Source: Marinobacterium alkalitolerans
GTDB lineage: Bacteria; Pseudomonadota; Gammaproteobacteria; Pseudomonadales; Balneatricaceae
NCBI RefSeq assembly: GCF_017776525.1
Contig: NZ_JACVEW010000026.1
Location: forward strand, 1-44,736
DNA: 44,736 nucleotides
Reading direction: 5' to 3'
Part shown: positions 36,418-44,736 of the stretch, piece after piece
Layout of the letters: each line of letters starts with the position of its first letter
How positions within the stretch are numbered: position 1 is the stretch's first letter
Notes under the pieces: model-generated
Told to the model about the DNA's origin: nothing
The model's database searches: none
Seen by the model: the letters and a program-made list of their open reading frames with translations, nothing else
Translations under genes and position numbers: made by a program

Positions 36418-38025
36418 TCAGCGCAGAAGGCTGCCCAGCGGTCCCGGCGGCAGCTCCTCCAGAGGAAGCTGGCGGTACTGCTTGAGCTGTGACTGGCGCA
36501 GTTTTTCGGCCGGCTCCAGTGGCAGTCGGTCGGTCAGTCGCAGGTAACGGTCCACCATGCGCAGACGCTCATCCCGCTTGCCACTCGTATCGCGGGCCGC
36601 CTCCAGAAACAGCTGCGCCAGATTCAGCAGGGCCGGCACATTGCCCGGATCGTACTCGACCGCCAGCCCGAAATAACGCATGGCCTGAGACATCTTGCCC
36701 GCCAGGTAGTGTTTCACGCCCAGTCGATTTACCTTGTCGCTCATCGCCTGATCACGGCGCGCGCCGGTACGGGGTGCTTCCTGCTCGTCGGTCTCTGGCT
36801 CCAGGATCGGGACACTGTCCCCGGCCAGCACCAGCTTTTCGCGCTCCAGCTCCAGAGGCTGCTCCAGCGCCCGGTTGTGCTCTTCAGCAAATGAGCGCAG
36901 CTGCTGAGCCTGCTGCATCTCGCCCAGATCCTCACACAGCCGCGACTTGAGCAGGTTGGTCTTGACCTTCAGGCTTTCATCACGCGGGAAGGTGAATTCG
37001 GCGTTATTCAGAATGGCATCGAAGTCATTGCGCAGCTCGATTTGACGGCGCTTGTCGGCGTCCTGCATCTCGAGCCGACGGATATTTGCCAGACGCAGAT
37101 AGGGCTCGGGGGAGCGGTAACAGCTGCGCCGCCCCAGCATGATGGAGCGCCGATACGCCCCTTCTGCCATATCCAGCACCCGCGTCTGAGTCGCTACCCG
37201 GCCCAGCTCCATCTGGCGGGGAATGCCCAATGGTGACTTGGCAGTCGCCTGTTTCAGCGTTTCTCGTGCCTCATCGAGTGCACCATTTTGCTCATGCACT
37301 TTTGCCAGCAAGTCATACGCGGAGATCAGCAACGGATAATGTTCAATCAGGCTGTTGAGCAATTCCCTGGCGTCTGTCAGGCGGTGCATGGCGGTCATCG
37401 CCTGTGCCATACATAGCCCGATATCCTTGTCCTGTGTCTGCCAGAACAGCGGTTCCAGCACCTCATACGCTTCTTCCGGGCGTTTCAGGTCGATCAACAA
37501 ACTCGCCTTGAGACGACAGGCATACTCGAAGTTGGGGTCCTGACGCGGGATATCGTCACAGGCGATCACGGCCCCCTCGAGGTCCCCGACCTCAATGGAC
37601 TGCTCAACCGGACGCAGAATCTGTTTCCGCAGCACCAGCTGATCCAGTCGCGCCTTGAGTTCATCAATGGAAAAGGGCCGGGTAAGCAAATCGTCGGGAC
37701 GGCTGTCGATAGCGTGCAGTACTACCTCCTGCGAGGCATCACTGGTCATGAAGATCCAGCCCGCCGTGGGGCGGATATAGCCCCGGTAGCGCGCTTCTTC
37801 CAGCAACTGCATGCCGGTCACGGCATCGCTGCTGTTATGCCCCAGCAGGATAATATCGTAGGACGATTCCTGAATCAGATTCAGGACCTTGTCGTTCACT
37901 GTGGTCGCCAGCAGATTCTTGACGCCCAGCTCACGCAACATGTAATAAATAGTCGACCGCAGGTTGCCGCTGCTGTCAATCAGAAGCACACTTTTGTCTG
38001 AGTAGTCGACCGTACGGGATGCCAC
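36418..38025 (-). CDS. Pseudo-receiver-TPR regulatory protein
   Basis: A 535-residue protein. An N-terminal response-regulator receiver fold (about 8-125) lacks the phospho-accepting Asp: the YDIILLGHNSSD stretch has Gly/His where the Asp should be. A long array of TPR-like helices follows (about 140-520), with a charged low-complexity linker (about 410-435). It is likely a scaffold or adaptor rather than a phosphorylated regulator. The start is GTG 38025. No partner kinase is in the window. Convergent with, and directly abutting, the photolyase gene. Confidence 0.78.
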   Translation of the reverse strand: MASRTVDYSDKSVLLIDSSGNLRSTIYYMLRELGVKNLLATTVNDKVLNLIQESSYDIILLGHNSSDAVTGMQLLEEARYRGYIRPTAGWIFMTSDASQEVVLHAIDSRPDDLLTRPFSIDELKARLDQLVLRKQILRPVEQSIEVGDLEGAVIACDDIPRQDPNFEYACRLKASLLIDLKRPEEAYEVLEPLFWQTQDKDIGLCMAQAMTAMHRLTDARELLNSLIEHYPLLISAYDLLAKVHEQNGALDEARETLKQATAKSPLGIPRQMELGRVATQTRVLDMAEGAYRRSIMLGRRSCYRSPEPYLRLANIRRLEMQDADKRRQIELRNDFDAILNNAEFTFPRDESLKVKTNLLKSRLCEDLGEMQQAQQLRSFAEEHNRALEQPLELEREKLVLAGDSVPILEPETDEQEAPRTGARRDQAMSDKVNRLGVKHYLAGKMSQAMRYFGLAVEYDPGNVPALLNLAQLFLEAARDTSGKRDERLRMVDRYLRLTDRLPLEPAEKLRQSQLKQYRQLPLEELPPGPLGSLLR

Positions 38026-38128
38026 TGTGGCTATTTACCTGTTACCAAACGCTGAACGCCCGAAGGCATGAATATGAACAAGTATACAGAGGGAAGGTAA
38101 ACCGAAGAAGAGCAGCGCCCTGTCCCGG

Positions 38129-38187
38129 AAAAAAAACCGCCGAGCATCGGGTGAGAATACTCGGCGCGAAAGACAGTTCTATGCTGT
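38129..38187 (-). ncRNA. Candidate small RNA, about 59 nt, FNR/Anr-activated (FnrS-like architecture)
   Basis: Predicted start A at 38187, six nt after a TATAGT -10. The transcript ends in a stem CGCCGAG/CTCGGCG (minus-strand reading, 38160-38166 and 38138-38144) followed by eight T at 38129-38136. No minus-strand gene lies upstream to need this terminator, as the neighbour on that side is on the plus strand. No ORF fits. It might instead be an attenuated leader of the pseudo-receiver-TPR gene 100 nt downstream. Confidence 0.55.
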
Positions 38188-38193
38188 ACAGTC

Positions 38194-38235
38194 ACTATAA
38201 AGGCGTCCTGCAAGGCGATGCATGACATCGATCAA
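38194..38235 (-). promoter_or_regulatory. FNR/Anr-type class II promoter
   Basis: TTGATCGATGTCAT (minus strand, 38222-38235) matches the FNR/Anr consensus TTGAT-N4-ATCAA at 8 of 10 positions. It ends 22 bp before TATAGT (38194-38199), so its centre is exactly -41.5 from the predicted start, the standard class II geometry. Activation under low oxygen is expected. Confidence 0.6.
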
Positions 38236-38342
38236 ACTTTGGCCACACTGGATCTGATTCGCATGGATTAATACCATCGCCTAAGACGCCGCCGGGCCTT
38301 TTTGCTCTAGAATGTCGACAATAAAAGGAATAAAGACAGCAT

Positions 38343-39266
38343 ATGACAACGGCACTCATCACACACAAGGACTGCATGCTGCACAACCTGGGACCGGAAC
38401 ACCCGGACAGCCCGGTGCGGCTCGCGGCCATCCACAAGGTACTGGAGCGTACCGGCCTGATTGACCAACTGGACCAGATTACCGCCGTTCCCGTCACTGA
38501 AGAGCAGATTTCGCTGGCCCACCACCGGCTGCACAGCCGTCAGCTGGACGCCAAGCAGCCCGATAGCGGCATTGTCTACACCGACGACGACACAGCCATG
38601 TGTCCGGACACCATGCAGGCCGCACGCCTGGCGGCCGGCAGCGTCATCATGGCGGTCAATCGGGTGCTGGATGGCAAGGCCGATAACGCCTTTTGCGCCA
38701 TCCGCCCGCCGGGCCACCACGCCGAGTACAACATCGCCATGGGGTTCTGCCTGTTCAACAACGTGGCCATCGGTGCGGCACATGCGCTGCAGCAGGCCGA
38801 GATCAAGCGCGTTGCGATTCTGGATTTTGATGTGCACCACTGCAACGGCACTGTGGATATCTTCAAGGACCGCCCCGAGGTGCTGGTGTGCTCCACCTTT
38901 CAGCACCCCTACTACCCCGAGCGCTATCACCAGATTGACCGGCCCAATATCGTCAACTGCCCGATTGCCGCCCATACCGAGCCACACATCTTTCACCGTG
39001 CGGTGGAAGAACACTGGCTGCCGGCGATCGATGCACACAAGCCGGATTTGATCCTGATCTCGGCCGGCTTTGACGCCCACAAGGAAGATCCCATGGCGGA
39101 TCTGAACCTGGAAGAGGGCGACTACCGCCAGGTCACTCAGGTGATCAAACAGGCAGCCGACAAACACTGCGGCGGGCGCATCGTATCGGTACTGGAAGGC
39201 GGGTATAACCCGGTAGCACTGGCCTTCAGCGTGCAGGCCCACCTGGAGGTGCTGGCCGGCTTCTGA
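38343..39266 (+). CDS. Histone deacetylase-family (acetyl-lysine/acetylpolyamine) amidohydrolase
   Basis: A 307-residue zinc hydrolase of the HDAC superfamily. Catalytic His pair at 125-126 (RPPGHHAEYN), zinc ligands Asp163 and His165 (DFDVHH) and Asp244 (AGFDAHKEDP). Bacterial members deacetylate polyamines or protein lysines; the substrate here is unknown. ATG 38343 follows AAAGGAATAAAGACAGC. It ends 73 bp from oadB, with a bidirectional terminator between. Confidence 0.9.
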   Translation: MTTALITHKDCMLHNLGPEHPDSPVRLAAIHKVLERTGLIDQLDQITAVPVTEEQISLAHHRLHSRQLDAKQPDSGIVYTDDDTAMCPDTMQAARLAAGSVIMAVNRVLDGKADNAFCAIRPPGHHAEYNIAMGFCLFNNVAIGAAHALQQAEIKRVAILDFDVHHCNGTVDIFKDRPEVLVCSTFQHPYYPERYHQIDRPNIVNCPIAAHTEPHIFHRAVEEHWLPAIDAHKPDLILISAGFDAHKEDPMADLNLEEGDYRQVTQVIKQAADKHCGGRIVSVLEGGYNPVALAFSVQAHLEVLAGF

Positions 39267-39296
39267 TCGATATCCCGTACATACCGAGCAAAAAAA

Positions 39297-39321
39297 ACGG
39301 AGCCATTTGGCTCCGTTTTTT
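39297..39321. terminator. Bidirectional terminator between the deacetylase and oadB
   Basis: Stem ACGGAGCC (39297-39304) and GGCTCCGT (39309-39316) with ATTT loop. A-run precedes and T-run follows, so it works on both strands for these convergent genes. Confidence 0.9.
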
Positions 39322-39339
39322 GTTGCGTCTGTCGCTGAA

Positions 39340-40641
39340 TCAGCCGACGAACTTGATCATCACACCGGCCGCAACCGCCGAGCCGATAACGCCGGCCACG
39401 TTCGGACCCATGGCGTGCATCAGCAGGAAGTTCTGCGGGTTGGCTTCCAGACCCAGTTTGTTGGATACACGCGCTGCCATCGGTACAGCGGATACCCCGG
39501 CGGAGCCGATCAGCGGGTTGATCGCATTGCCACCCTGCAGCTTGTTCAGGCCCTTGGCCATGAGGACACCACAGGCGGTACCGATACCGAAGGCAACAAT
39601 ACCCAGTACCAGAATGCCCAGTGTCTGCACGTCCAGGAACTTGTCGGCAGACAGTTTGGAGCCCACGGACAGACCCAGGAAGATGGTGACGATGTTGATC
39701 AGTGCATTCTGCGCCGTATCGCTCAGACGATCGACCACACCACACTCACGCATCAGGTTACCGAAACAGAACATACCCAGCAGCGGCGCCGCATCCGGCA
39801 ACAGCATGGCCACCAGAATCAGCAGCAGAATCGGGAACATGATCTTTTCGGCCTTGGACACATGGCGCAGCTGGCTCATGCTGATCTTGCGTTCGGCCTC
39901 GGAGGTCAGAGCACGCATGATCGGCGGCTGAATCAGCGGTACCAGTGCCATGTAGGAGTAGGCCGCTACCGCGATGGCGCCCAGCAGGTGCGGTGACAAC
40001 AGGCTGGCCACATAGATGGCGGTCGGGCCGTCAGCACCACCGATGATGCCGATGGCAGCCGCATCCTGAATGGTGAAGTCCAGAATACCGAAGCTGCTCA
40101 GTGCGACCGCACCCAGTACGGTGGCAAAGATACCGAACTGTGCTGCCGCCCCCAGGAACAGGGTCTTCGGGTTCGCCAGCAGCGGGCCGAAGTCCGTCAT
40201 GGCGCCGACACCCATGAAGATGATCAGCGGAGCCGCACCGGACGCAATGGCCACGGTGTAGAAGTTGTACAGCATGCCATTGCCGTAGCCATTATCCTGA
40301 GCCACCAGGCTGGCAGCCGAATGCACGGTCGCATTGGAGTTGTGGTAGGCATGGGTCAACTCATGCACGTCAGTGCTGCTGACTCCCAGCACACCCGCCA
40401 GCTGTTGCAGGACTTCAGGTTTGGCGAAATGAATGGCGTTTTCAACCGCCGACATTGCCAGACCGGCTTCCGGGATATTCGCCAGAATACCGCCGAAACC
40501 GATCGGAACCAGCAGGAGCGGCTCAAAGTTCTTGCGAATGGCAAGAAAGAGCAGCACCAGGCCGATAATCATCATGGTGAACTGGCCGAAGGAGATATTG
40601 TAAATCCCCGACGCCAGCCATAGATCCATCAACTTTTCCAT
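39340..40641 (-). CDS. oadB: Oxaloacetate decarboxylase, beta (Na+-pumping) subunit
   Basis: The membrane subunit that couples decarboxylation of carboxybiotin to Na+ export. 433 residues with about nine to eleven hydrophobic segments and the conserved [17 protein letters not shown] and [13 protein letters not shown] motifs. It is the third gene of the oadGAB operon, 11 bp after oadA. The resulting Na+ gradient can drive transport and motility in marine bacteria. Confidence 0.95.
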   Translation of the reverse strand: MEKLMDLWLASGIYNISFGQFTMMIIGLVLLFLAIRKNFEPLLLVPIGFGGILANIPEAGLAMSAVENAIHFAKPEVLQQLAGVLGVSSTDVHELTHAYHNSNATVHSAASLVAQDNGYGNGMLYNFYTVAIASGAAPLIIFMGVGAMTDFGPLLANPKTLFLGAAAQFGIFATVLGAVALSSFGILDFTIQDAAAIGIIGGADGPTAIYVASLLSPHLLGAIAVAAYSYMALVPLIQPPIMRALTSEAERKISMSQLRHVSKAEKIMFPILLLILVAMLLPDAAPLLGMFCFGNLMRECGVVDRLSDTAQNALINIVTIFLGLSVGSKLSADKFLDVQTLGILVLGIVAFGIGTACGVLMAKGLNKLQGGNAINPLIGSAGVSAVPMAARVSNKLGLEANPQNFLLMHAMGPNVAGVIGSAVAAGVMIKFVG

Positions 40642-40652
40642 GGAGCCTTACC

Positions 40653-42443
40653 TTATGCCAGCGTCAGCAGGGAATCACCGACCTGTACGGCATCACCCTC
40701 TTTCACGTCCACGGAAACCACGGTGCCGGCGCGAGCCGCACGCACTTCGGTTTCCATCTTCATCGCTTCCAGAATGACCAGCACGTCGCCTTCCTGAACC
40801 GACTGACCCGCCGCTACCTGGACTTTCCAGATGTTACCGGCCAGAGGTGCCGGAACCGGCTCACCGGAACCCGCTGCCGGAGCAGCCGGTGCAGCCGCAG
40901 GCGCCGCTGCCGGAGCAGACTGAATGGAGGAGACATCGCCGCCTTCTGTTACCTGAACCACGTAGTTCTGGCCGTTGACATTGATGGTGTAGACTTCCGG
41001 TCCGTTGTTTTTCGGGGCTGACATGGTTTTTGCGTCCTCAAGAGTCGGTACAGGTTCAAAGGCGTCGGGGTTACCACGGTTTTCCAGGAACTTCAGGCCA
41101 ATCTGCGGGAACAGCGCATAGGTCAGAACGTCGTCGATCTGGTTATCGCCCTGCTCCAGCTTGATGCCCTTCTCTTCAGCAATCTGCTTCAGCTCAGCGG
41201 TCAGTTTTTCGACTTCCGGCTGCAGCTGGTCTGCCGGGCGACAGGTCAGCGGTTCCTGACCATCCAGAACACGTGCCTGAAGTTCGGCGTTGTAAGGTGC
41301 CGGTGCGGCGCCATACTCGCCCTTCAGGATGCCCTGTACTTCCTTGGAGATGCTCTTGTAACGCTCGCCCATCAGTACGTTGATGACCGCCTGTGTACCC
41401 ACGATCTGGGAGGTCGGCGTCACCAGCGGGATGTAGCCCAGGTCTTCACGGACGCGCGGGATTTCAGCCAGCACTTCGTCAAACTTGTCAGCCGCACCCT
41501 GCTCCTTGAGCTGGTTTTCCATGTTGGTCAGCATGCCACCGGGCACCTGAGCCACCAGAATACGGGAGTCGGTGCCACGCAGAGAGCCTTCGAACTTGGC
41601 GTACTTCTTGCGCACTTCGCGGAAGTAAGCCGCAATTTCTTCCAGCGCTTCCAGGTTCAGACCGGTATCACGGTCAGTGCCTGCCAGTGCCGCTACCACA
41701 GACTCGGTTGCAGTGTGGCCATAGGTCATGGACATGGAAGAGATCGCCGTGTCGACACGATCCACACCGGCTTCAACCGCCTTAAGGATGGTCATGTCGG
41801 ACAGGCCGGCTGTGGCGTGCGCATGGAACTGCACTTCCAGACCGGTCTGCGCCTTCAGACGAGAAATCAGGTCAAAAGCGTTGTACGGCGTCAGGATGCC
41901 GGACATGTCCTTGATGGCAATGGAGTCAGCGCCCATGTCCTCAAGGGTCTTGGCATAATCCACCCAGGTTTCGATGGTGTGCACCGGGCTGGTGGTGTAG
42001 GAGATGGTGCCCTGAGCGTGCTTGCCACACTCTTTAACAGCCTTGATGGCCATTTCCAGGTTACGCGGATCGTTCATCGCATCGAAGATACGGAACACGT
42101 CCACGCCGTTGGTCGCGGCACGCTCAACAAATTTGGTCACCACATCATCGGCGTAGTGGCGGTAGCCCAGCAGGTTCTGACCACGCAGCAGCATCTGCTG
42201 TTTGGTGTTGGGCATGGCCGCTTTCAGTTCGCGGATGCGGGTCCAGGGGTCTTCACCCAGGTAACGGATACAGGAATCAAAAGTGGCACCGCCCCAGCTT
42301 TCCAGGGACCAGTAACCAATCTTGTCCAGCTTCTCGGCAATCGGAAGCATGTCATCGAGTCGCATGCGTGTGGCAAACAGAGACTGATGCGCGTCACGCA
42401 GAACGACGTCGGTGATGCCAAGCGGTTTTTTTACGTCGGACAT
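40653..42443 (-). CDS. oadA: Oxaloacetate decarboxylase, alpha subunit (biotin-carrying)
   Basis: A 596-residue protein. An HMGL-like carboxyltransferase domain (about 1-300; [17 protein letters not shown] holds the metal site) and a PYC_OADA domain precede an Ala/Pro-rich linker (about 515-540), then a biotinyl domain with Lys562 in EAMKMETE. It transfers CO2 from oxaloacetate to biotin, yielding pyruvate. It is the central gene of the Na+ pump operon, between oadG (45 bp away) and oadB. Confidence 0.96.
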   Translation of the reverse strand: MSDVKKPLGITDVVLRDAHQSLFATRMRLDDMLPIAEKLDKIGYWSLESWGGATFDSCIRYLGEDPWTRIRELKAAMPNTKQQMLLRGQNLLGYRHYADDVVTKFVERAATNGVDVFRIFDAMNDPRNLEMAIKAVKECGKHAQGTISYTTSPVHTIETWVDYAKTLEDMGADSIAIKDMSGILTPYNAFDLISRLKAQTGLEVQFHAHATAGLSDMTILKAVEAGVDRVDTAISSMSMTYGHTATESVVAALAGTDRDTGLNLEALEEIAAYFREVRKKYAKFEGSLRGTDSRILVAQVPGGMLTNMENQLKEQGAADKFDEVLAEIPRVREDLGYIPLVTPTSQIVGTQAVINVLMGERYKSISKEVQGILKGEYGAAPAPYNAELQARVLDGQEPLTCRPADQLQPEVEKLTAELKQIAEEKGIKLEQGDNQIDDVLTYALFPQIGLKFLENRGNPDAFEPVPTLEDAKTMSAPKNNGPEVYTINVNGQNYVVQVTEGGDVSSIQSAPAAAPAAAPAAPAAGSGEPVPAPLAGNIWKVQVAAGQSVQEGDVLVILEAMKMETEVRAARAGTVVSVDVKEGDAVQVGDSLLTLA

Positions 42444-42487
42444 GAGTCAGGCCTTTATCTAGCTAAAATTCTTGTTATCTACCCGCG

Positions 42488-42736
42488 TCACTTGGAACGG
42501 TATTTGTGTACCGCAGCGGTAATGGCCGCAACAACTTCATCGTTGTTTCCGGCTGAAGCACCGGCGGCAGACGGTTGTGGACGTGGCGTGGGCGCTTTGG
42601 CGACCGGTTCTGGCAGGTACCGGGTGGCCAATCGCGACATGATGCCGGTTGCAAACACCAGCAACGTCAAGAAGACGAAGACGAAACCCATGCCGAAGGC
42701 CATGAGTGTCAGGCCCTCCGAGAACAGATTATCCAT
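42488..42736 (-). CDS. oadG: Oxaloacetate decarboxylase, gamma subunit
   Basis: An 82-residue subunit with one TM (about 10-34) and a Pro/Ala-rich cytoplasmic tail (about 45-65), ending HKYRSK. Gamma subunits link OadA to OadB and bind a Zn ion. It is the first gene of the operon, with the 394-bp region 42737-43130 upstream. Confidence 0.9.
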   Translation of the reverse strand: MDNLFSEGLTLMAFGMGFVFVFLTLLVFATGIMSRLATRYLPEPVAKAPTPRPQPSAAGASAGNNDEVVAAITAAVHKYRSK

Positions 42737-43130
42737 CTATGGGTGCTCCTGTTTAGTTTAAACCCTTGGGCCTGCCGGCGACTTTTGGCCGCACTCGTCC
42801 CCTCTGGTATCAGAGACGGAGCGACAGGCTGATGTTGTGACTATGGCCTCTGCTGGTGATCACTATCAACAGAGAGCACACAATCAAGCGAATCTATTCT
42901 ACCGCAAACTCAGGGGCCAATTGCAAGATTGTCGACAATCTGTAATTTTTTTACAGAATCAAACTTGAAGGCCGCTCAGCGCGACAATAGTGTTGACATT
43001 AGCACTTCTAGTGCCGTTTTGAACAACAATAAGGGATTAGCCTTTTGGCTAATTTACAAGGACAGGCTCAAACAGGGTTCTGACAGGGGCAGTGGATAGG
43101 GTGCCCTGCCCCCAGACATGAAAAAGCCAC
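42737..43130. other. 394-bp non-coding region between oadG and thiI
   Basis: No gene is supported here. It holds the oadGAB upstream region with the palindromic operator (42926-42957), and further inverted repeats: ATTAGCC/GGCTAAT (43036-43053) and GGGGCAG/CTGCCCC (43086-43112). The 43125-43143 hairpin is the thiI terminator. Part of it may be the oad mRNA leader. Confidence 0.7.
42926..42957. promoter_or_regulatory. Palindromic operator upstream of oadGAB
   Basis: AGATTGTCGACAATCT (42926-42941) is a perfect 16-bp palindrome whose core TTGTCGACAA resembles GntR/FadR-type operators. It overlaps a second inverted repeat CTGTAA-TTTTT-TTACAG (42940-42956). A minus-strand TAGAAT at about 42896-42901 could be the -10 of the operon, with TTGCAA between the palindrome and it, at a long 19-bp spacing. 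Confidence 0.5.
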
Positions 43131-43143
43131 TCATTGAGTGGCT
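43121..43143 (-). terminator. thiI terminator overlapping its stop codon
   Basis: On the minus strand AGCCACTC-AAT-GAGTGGCT is followed by TTTTT. The thiI TGA lies in the stem-loop, so the last codons double as terminator. Confidence 0.85.
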
Positions 43144-44591
43144 GGACGGAAGACCTTGACGTTCTCATACCCCAGTTCATGCAGGTGCTGGGCGTGCATT
43201 TGCGACATGACGCCCTTGTCGCAGTACAGCAAATACTCCCGCTCCTGCGGCAGCTGCGCAAAATCGGTTTCCAGCTTGTAAAAAGGAATCACGCGAATGT
43301 CACAGCCCGGCATGTTAAGCGGCTTGCGCTCCTGCTCACGCGGCGGGCGGATATCAATCAGTGTCTGATTGTCAGCCACACGTGTCATGGCCTCAATCTC
43401 ACTATTGATATTATGATTTTCCACGATGTCATCGATGGCGATGACCTCCGCCTGCTTCAGCGCGCGTTCCAGCACGTCAAAATCGAACTGGCTCTCTTCT
43501 TCCTCGACACGCTCTCGACGCGCATGGGTCGTCGGCTTGTCAGAAATAACACCACAGAACTCCGGCATGGCGCTGGCAAATTCAAAGGTGCCGATTTCAC
43601 GGGCGATATTGATGATATCCGGCTTGTCCATGGTGACCAGCGGACGCAGCACCAGGTGCTCGCAGCTTTCGTCGATCAGGCGCAGGTTGGGCAGTGTCTG
43701 GCTGGAAACCTGAGCCACGCTCTCACCCGTGACGATGGCATTAAGCTTCATGCGGTCAGCCACCTTGTCTGCCGCACGCATCATCATGCGCTTGAGCACG
43801 ACGCCCATGTGCGAGTGATGAACCGACTGCAGAATTTCACCCACGACCTCCTCAAAAGGCACGGTGATGAACTTCACGCGCGCAGAGGCACCAAACTTTT
43901 TCCACAGGTAAAGTGACACCTGCTTAACACCGATTTCATGGGCATGACCGCCAAGGTTGAAAAACAGGAAGTGGGTTTTGCTGCCGCGACGCATGGTCAT
44001 GTAGGACGCCACAACTGAATCGAAACCACCTGAAATCAGCGACAGTACGTCTTCCTGCGTGCCCAGCGGGTAGCCGCCCAGGCCCTGATGATTGGCCGTG
44101 ACAACAAACAGCTTGTTGTCACGAATCTCCAGGTCAACCCAGACCTCCGGGTTGCGTACATCCACGCCTGCCGCTTCGGTATGCTGACGCAGGCCACCGC
44201 CGATGTAGCGTTCCATCTCAACCGAGGTGAAATCATGATCGCCGGTGCGTTTGACACGCACCTTGAAGGTTTTGCCCTTCAGCCGTTCGGCATAGGCCTC
44301 ACGGGTCAACTCAAAGGCATTATCAAAATCACCCAGCGGATATTCCTGCACTTCCAGGAAGTTCTGAATGCCGGGCACCCGCTGCATTACATCGATGATC
44401 TGCTCACAGAGCGCATCGTTCTGGCCCGGAAAGCTGACTTCAACCTTATCCCAGAAACCGCTGACCTTGATGTCCTCATCGAGGCGCTTCAGCAAAATCT
44501 GCAAATTGCTCTGCAGGCGCTGAATCAGGCGACGACGAACAGGGCGACTTTTAATCGTAATTTCGGGAAAAAGCTTGGCAATGAATTTCAT
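43131..44591 (-). CDS. thiI: tRNA 4-thiouridine synthetase (ThiI) with rhodanese domain
   Basis: Makes 4-thiouridine at tRNA position 8 and supplies sulfur for thiamine thiazole. 486 residues: a ferredoxin-like/THUMP N-terminus (about 1-165), a PP-loop ATP pyrophosphatase domain with SGGFDS (187-192), and a C-terminal rhodanese domain with active-site Cys457 in YCDKGVMSQ (E. coli Cys456). This long form is the Enterobacteria/Pseudomonas-type architecture. It stands 70 bp from tRNA-Arg, and its stop codon is embedded in the terminator. Confidence 0.95.
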   Translation of the reverse strand: MKFIAKLFPEITIKSRPVRRRLIQRLQSNLQILLKRLDEDIKVSGFWDKVEVSFPGQNDALCEQIIDVMQRVPGIQNFLEVQEYPLGDFDNAFELTREAYAERLKGKTFKVRVKRTGDHDFTSVEMERYIGGGLRQHTEAAGVDVRNPEVWVDLEIRDNKLFVVTANHQGLGGYPLGTQEDVLSLISGGFDSVVASYMTMRRGSKTHFLFFNLGGHAHEIGVKQVSLYLWKKFGASARVKFITVPFEEVVGEILQSVHHSHMGVVLKRMMMRAADKVADRMKLNAIVTGESVAQVSSQTLPNLRLIDESCEHLVLRPLVTMDKPDIINIAREIGTFEFASAMPEFCGVISDKPTTHARRERVEEEESQFDFDVLERALKQAEVIAIDDIVENHNINSEIEAMTRVADNQTLIDIRPPREQERKPLNMPGCDIRVIPFYKLETDFAQLPQEREYLLYCDKGVMSQMHAQHLHELGYENVKVFRPATQ

Positions 44592-44661
44592 GGGCGTTCC
44601 GGAAATAAAAAACCAGTTAGAGAATCCGGCTAGCGATTATGATCAGAATTCTGAAAGGGGA

Positions 44662-44736
44662 TGGCGCGCCCGAGAGGATTCGAACCTCTGACCGCCTGGT
44701 TCGTAGCCAGGTACTCTATCCAGCTGAGCTACGGGC
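44662..44736 (-). tRNA. tRNA-Arg (anticodon ACG), 5' end cut by the window
   Basis: Read on the minus strand: acceptor 3' strand CGGGCGC, then G and CCA. The anticodon loop CTACGAA holds ACG. The D-arm and T-arm match gammaproteobacterial tRNA-Arg(ACG). The first two nucleotides of the acceptor stem lie beyond the window. Confidence 0.92.

Noticed and set aside
38031-38228. A 65-codon minus-strand ORF over the candidate small RNA
   Set aside because: No ribosome site or family; it runs through the terminator stem and T-tract, so a non-coding reading fits better.
42990-43020. TTGACA at 42993 as a plus-strand promoter for a hidden RNA
   Set aside because: No -10-like hexamer at 16-18 bp and no plus-strand terminator downstream.

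Overview
The window looks like the chromosome of a marine, Oceanospirillales/Pseudomonas-like gammaproteobacterium. The evidence is the fimX-serB neighbourhood (as I recall it from Pseudomonas), the queA-tgt-yajC-secD-secF block, a Na+-pumping oxaloacetate decarboxylase operon (oadGAB), thiI with a C-terminal rhodanese domain, and gammaproteobacterial tRNAs. The genus cannot be fixed from the sequence alone.

Layout. 1-13.3 kb is core genome: tRNA-Met and tRNA-Gln, a degenerate c-di-GMP receptor (fimX), serB, a DedA-PAP2 membrane protein, rnr, then the minus-strand queA-tgt-yajC-secD-secF block. At 13.2 kb a tRNA-Leu(CAA) gene is the integration site of an 11.3-kb filamentous (inovirus) prophage, 13258-24608. 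It is bounded by 62-bp direct repeats that start exactly in the tRNA anticodon loop. The left arm carries a probable McrA-like HNH nuclease, a tyrosine integrase, and an AT-rich pair encoding a two-TM coiled-coil protein and a DUF2726 nuclease-like protein. A divergent regulatory region with four operator half-sites spaced exactly 14 bp apart separates a repressor-like gene from the rightward phage operon. That operon holds small early genes, an ssDNA-binding protein candidate, coat proteins (including a 44-codon, leaderless, Pf3-like major coat gene), an adhesin, a DUF2523-like protein, Zot/pI and an RstA-like replication initiator. A YafO-family toxin with an unusual repeat-containing partner lies just before attR. 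No secretin gene is present, so the phage probably exits through a host secretin.

24.6-26.4 kb, directly after attR, is an AbiEi/AbiEii toxin-antitoxin pair. 26.5-34.4 kb is a signalling cluster of four GGDEF diguanylate cyclases around katG; two have a periplasmic CxxCH haem-binding motif. With fimX this gives five c-di-GMP proteins in the window.

34.4-44.7 kb holds a small orphan gene with its own promoter and terminator, an Fe-S (6-4) photolyase, a pseudo-receiver-TPR protein, a deacetylase, oadGAB, thiI and the 3' part of a tRNA-Arg. The 317-bp gap at 38026-38342 contains a textbook FNR/Anr-type promoter on the minus strand (box centred at -41.5, TATAGT -10), followed about 59 nt later by a Rho-independent terminator. 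This is a candidate oxygen-regulated small RNA.

All function calls rest on motif recognition and gene context; no database search was possible.
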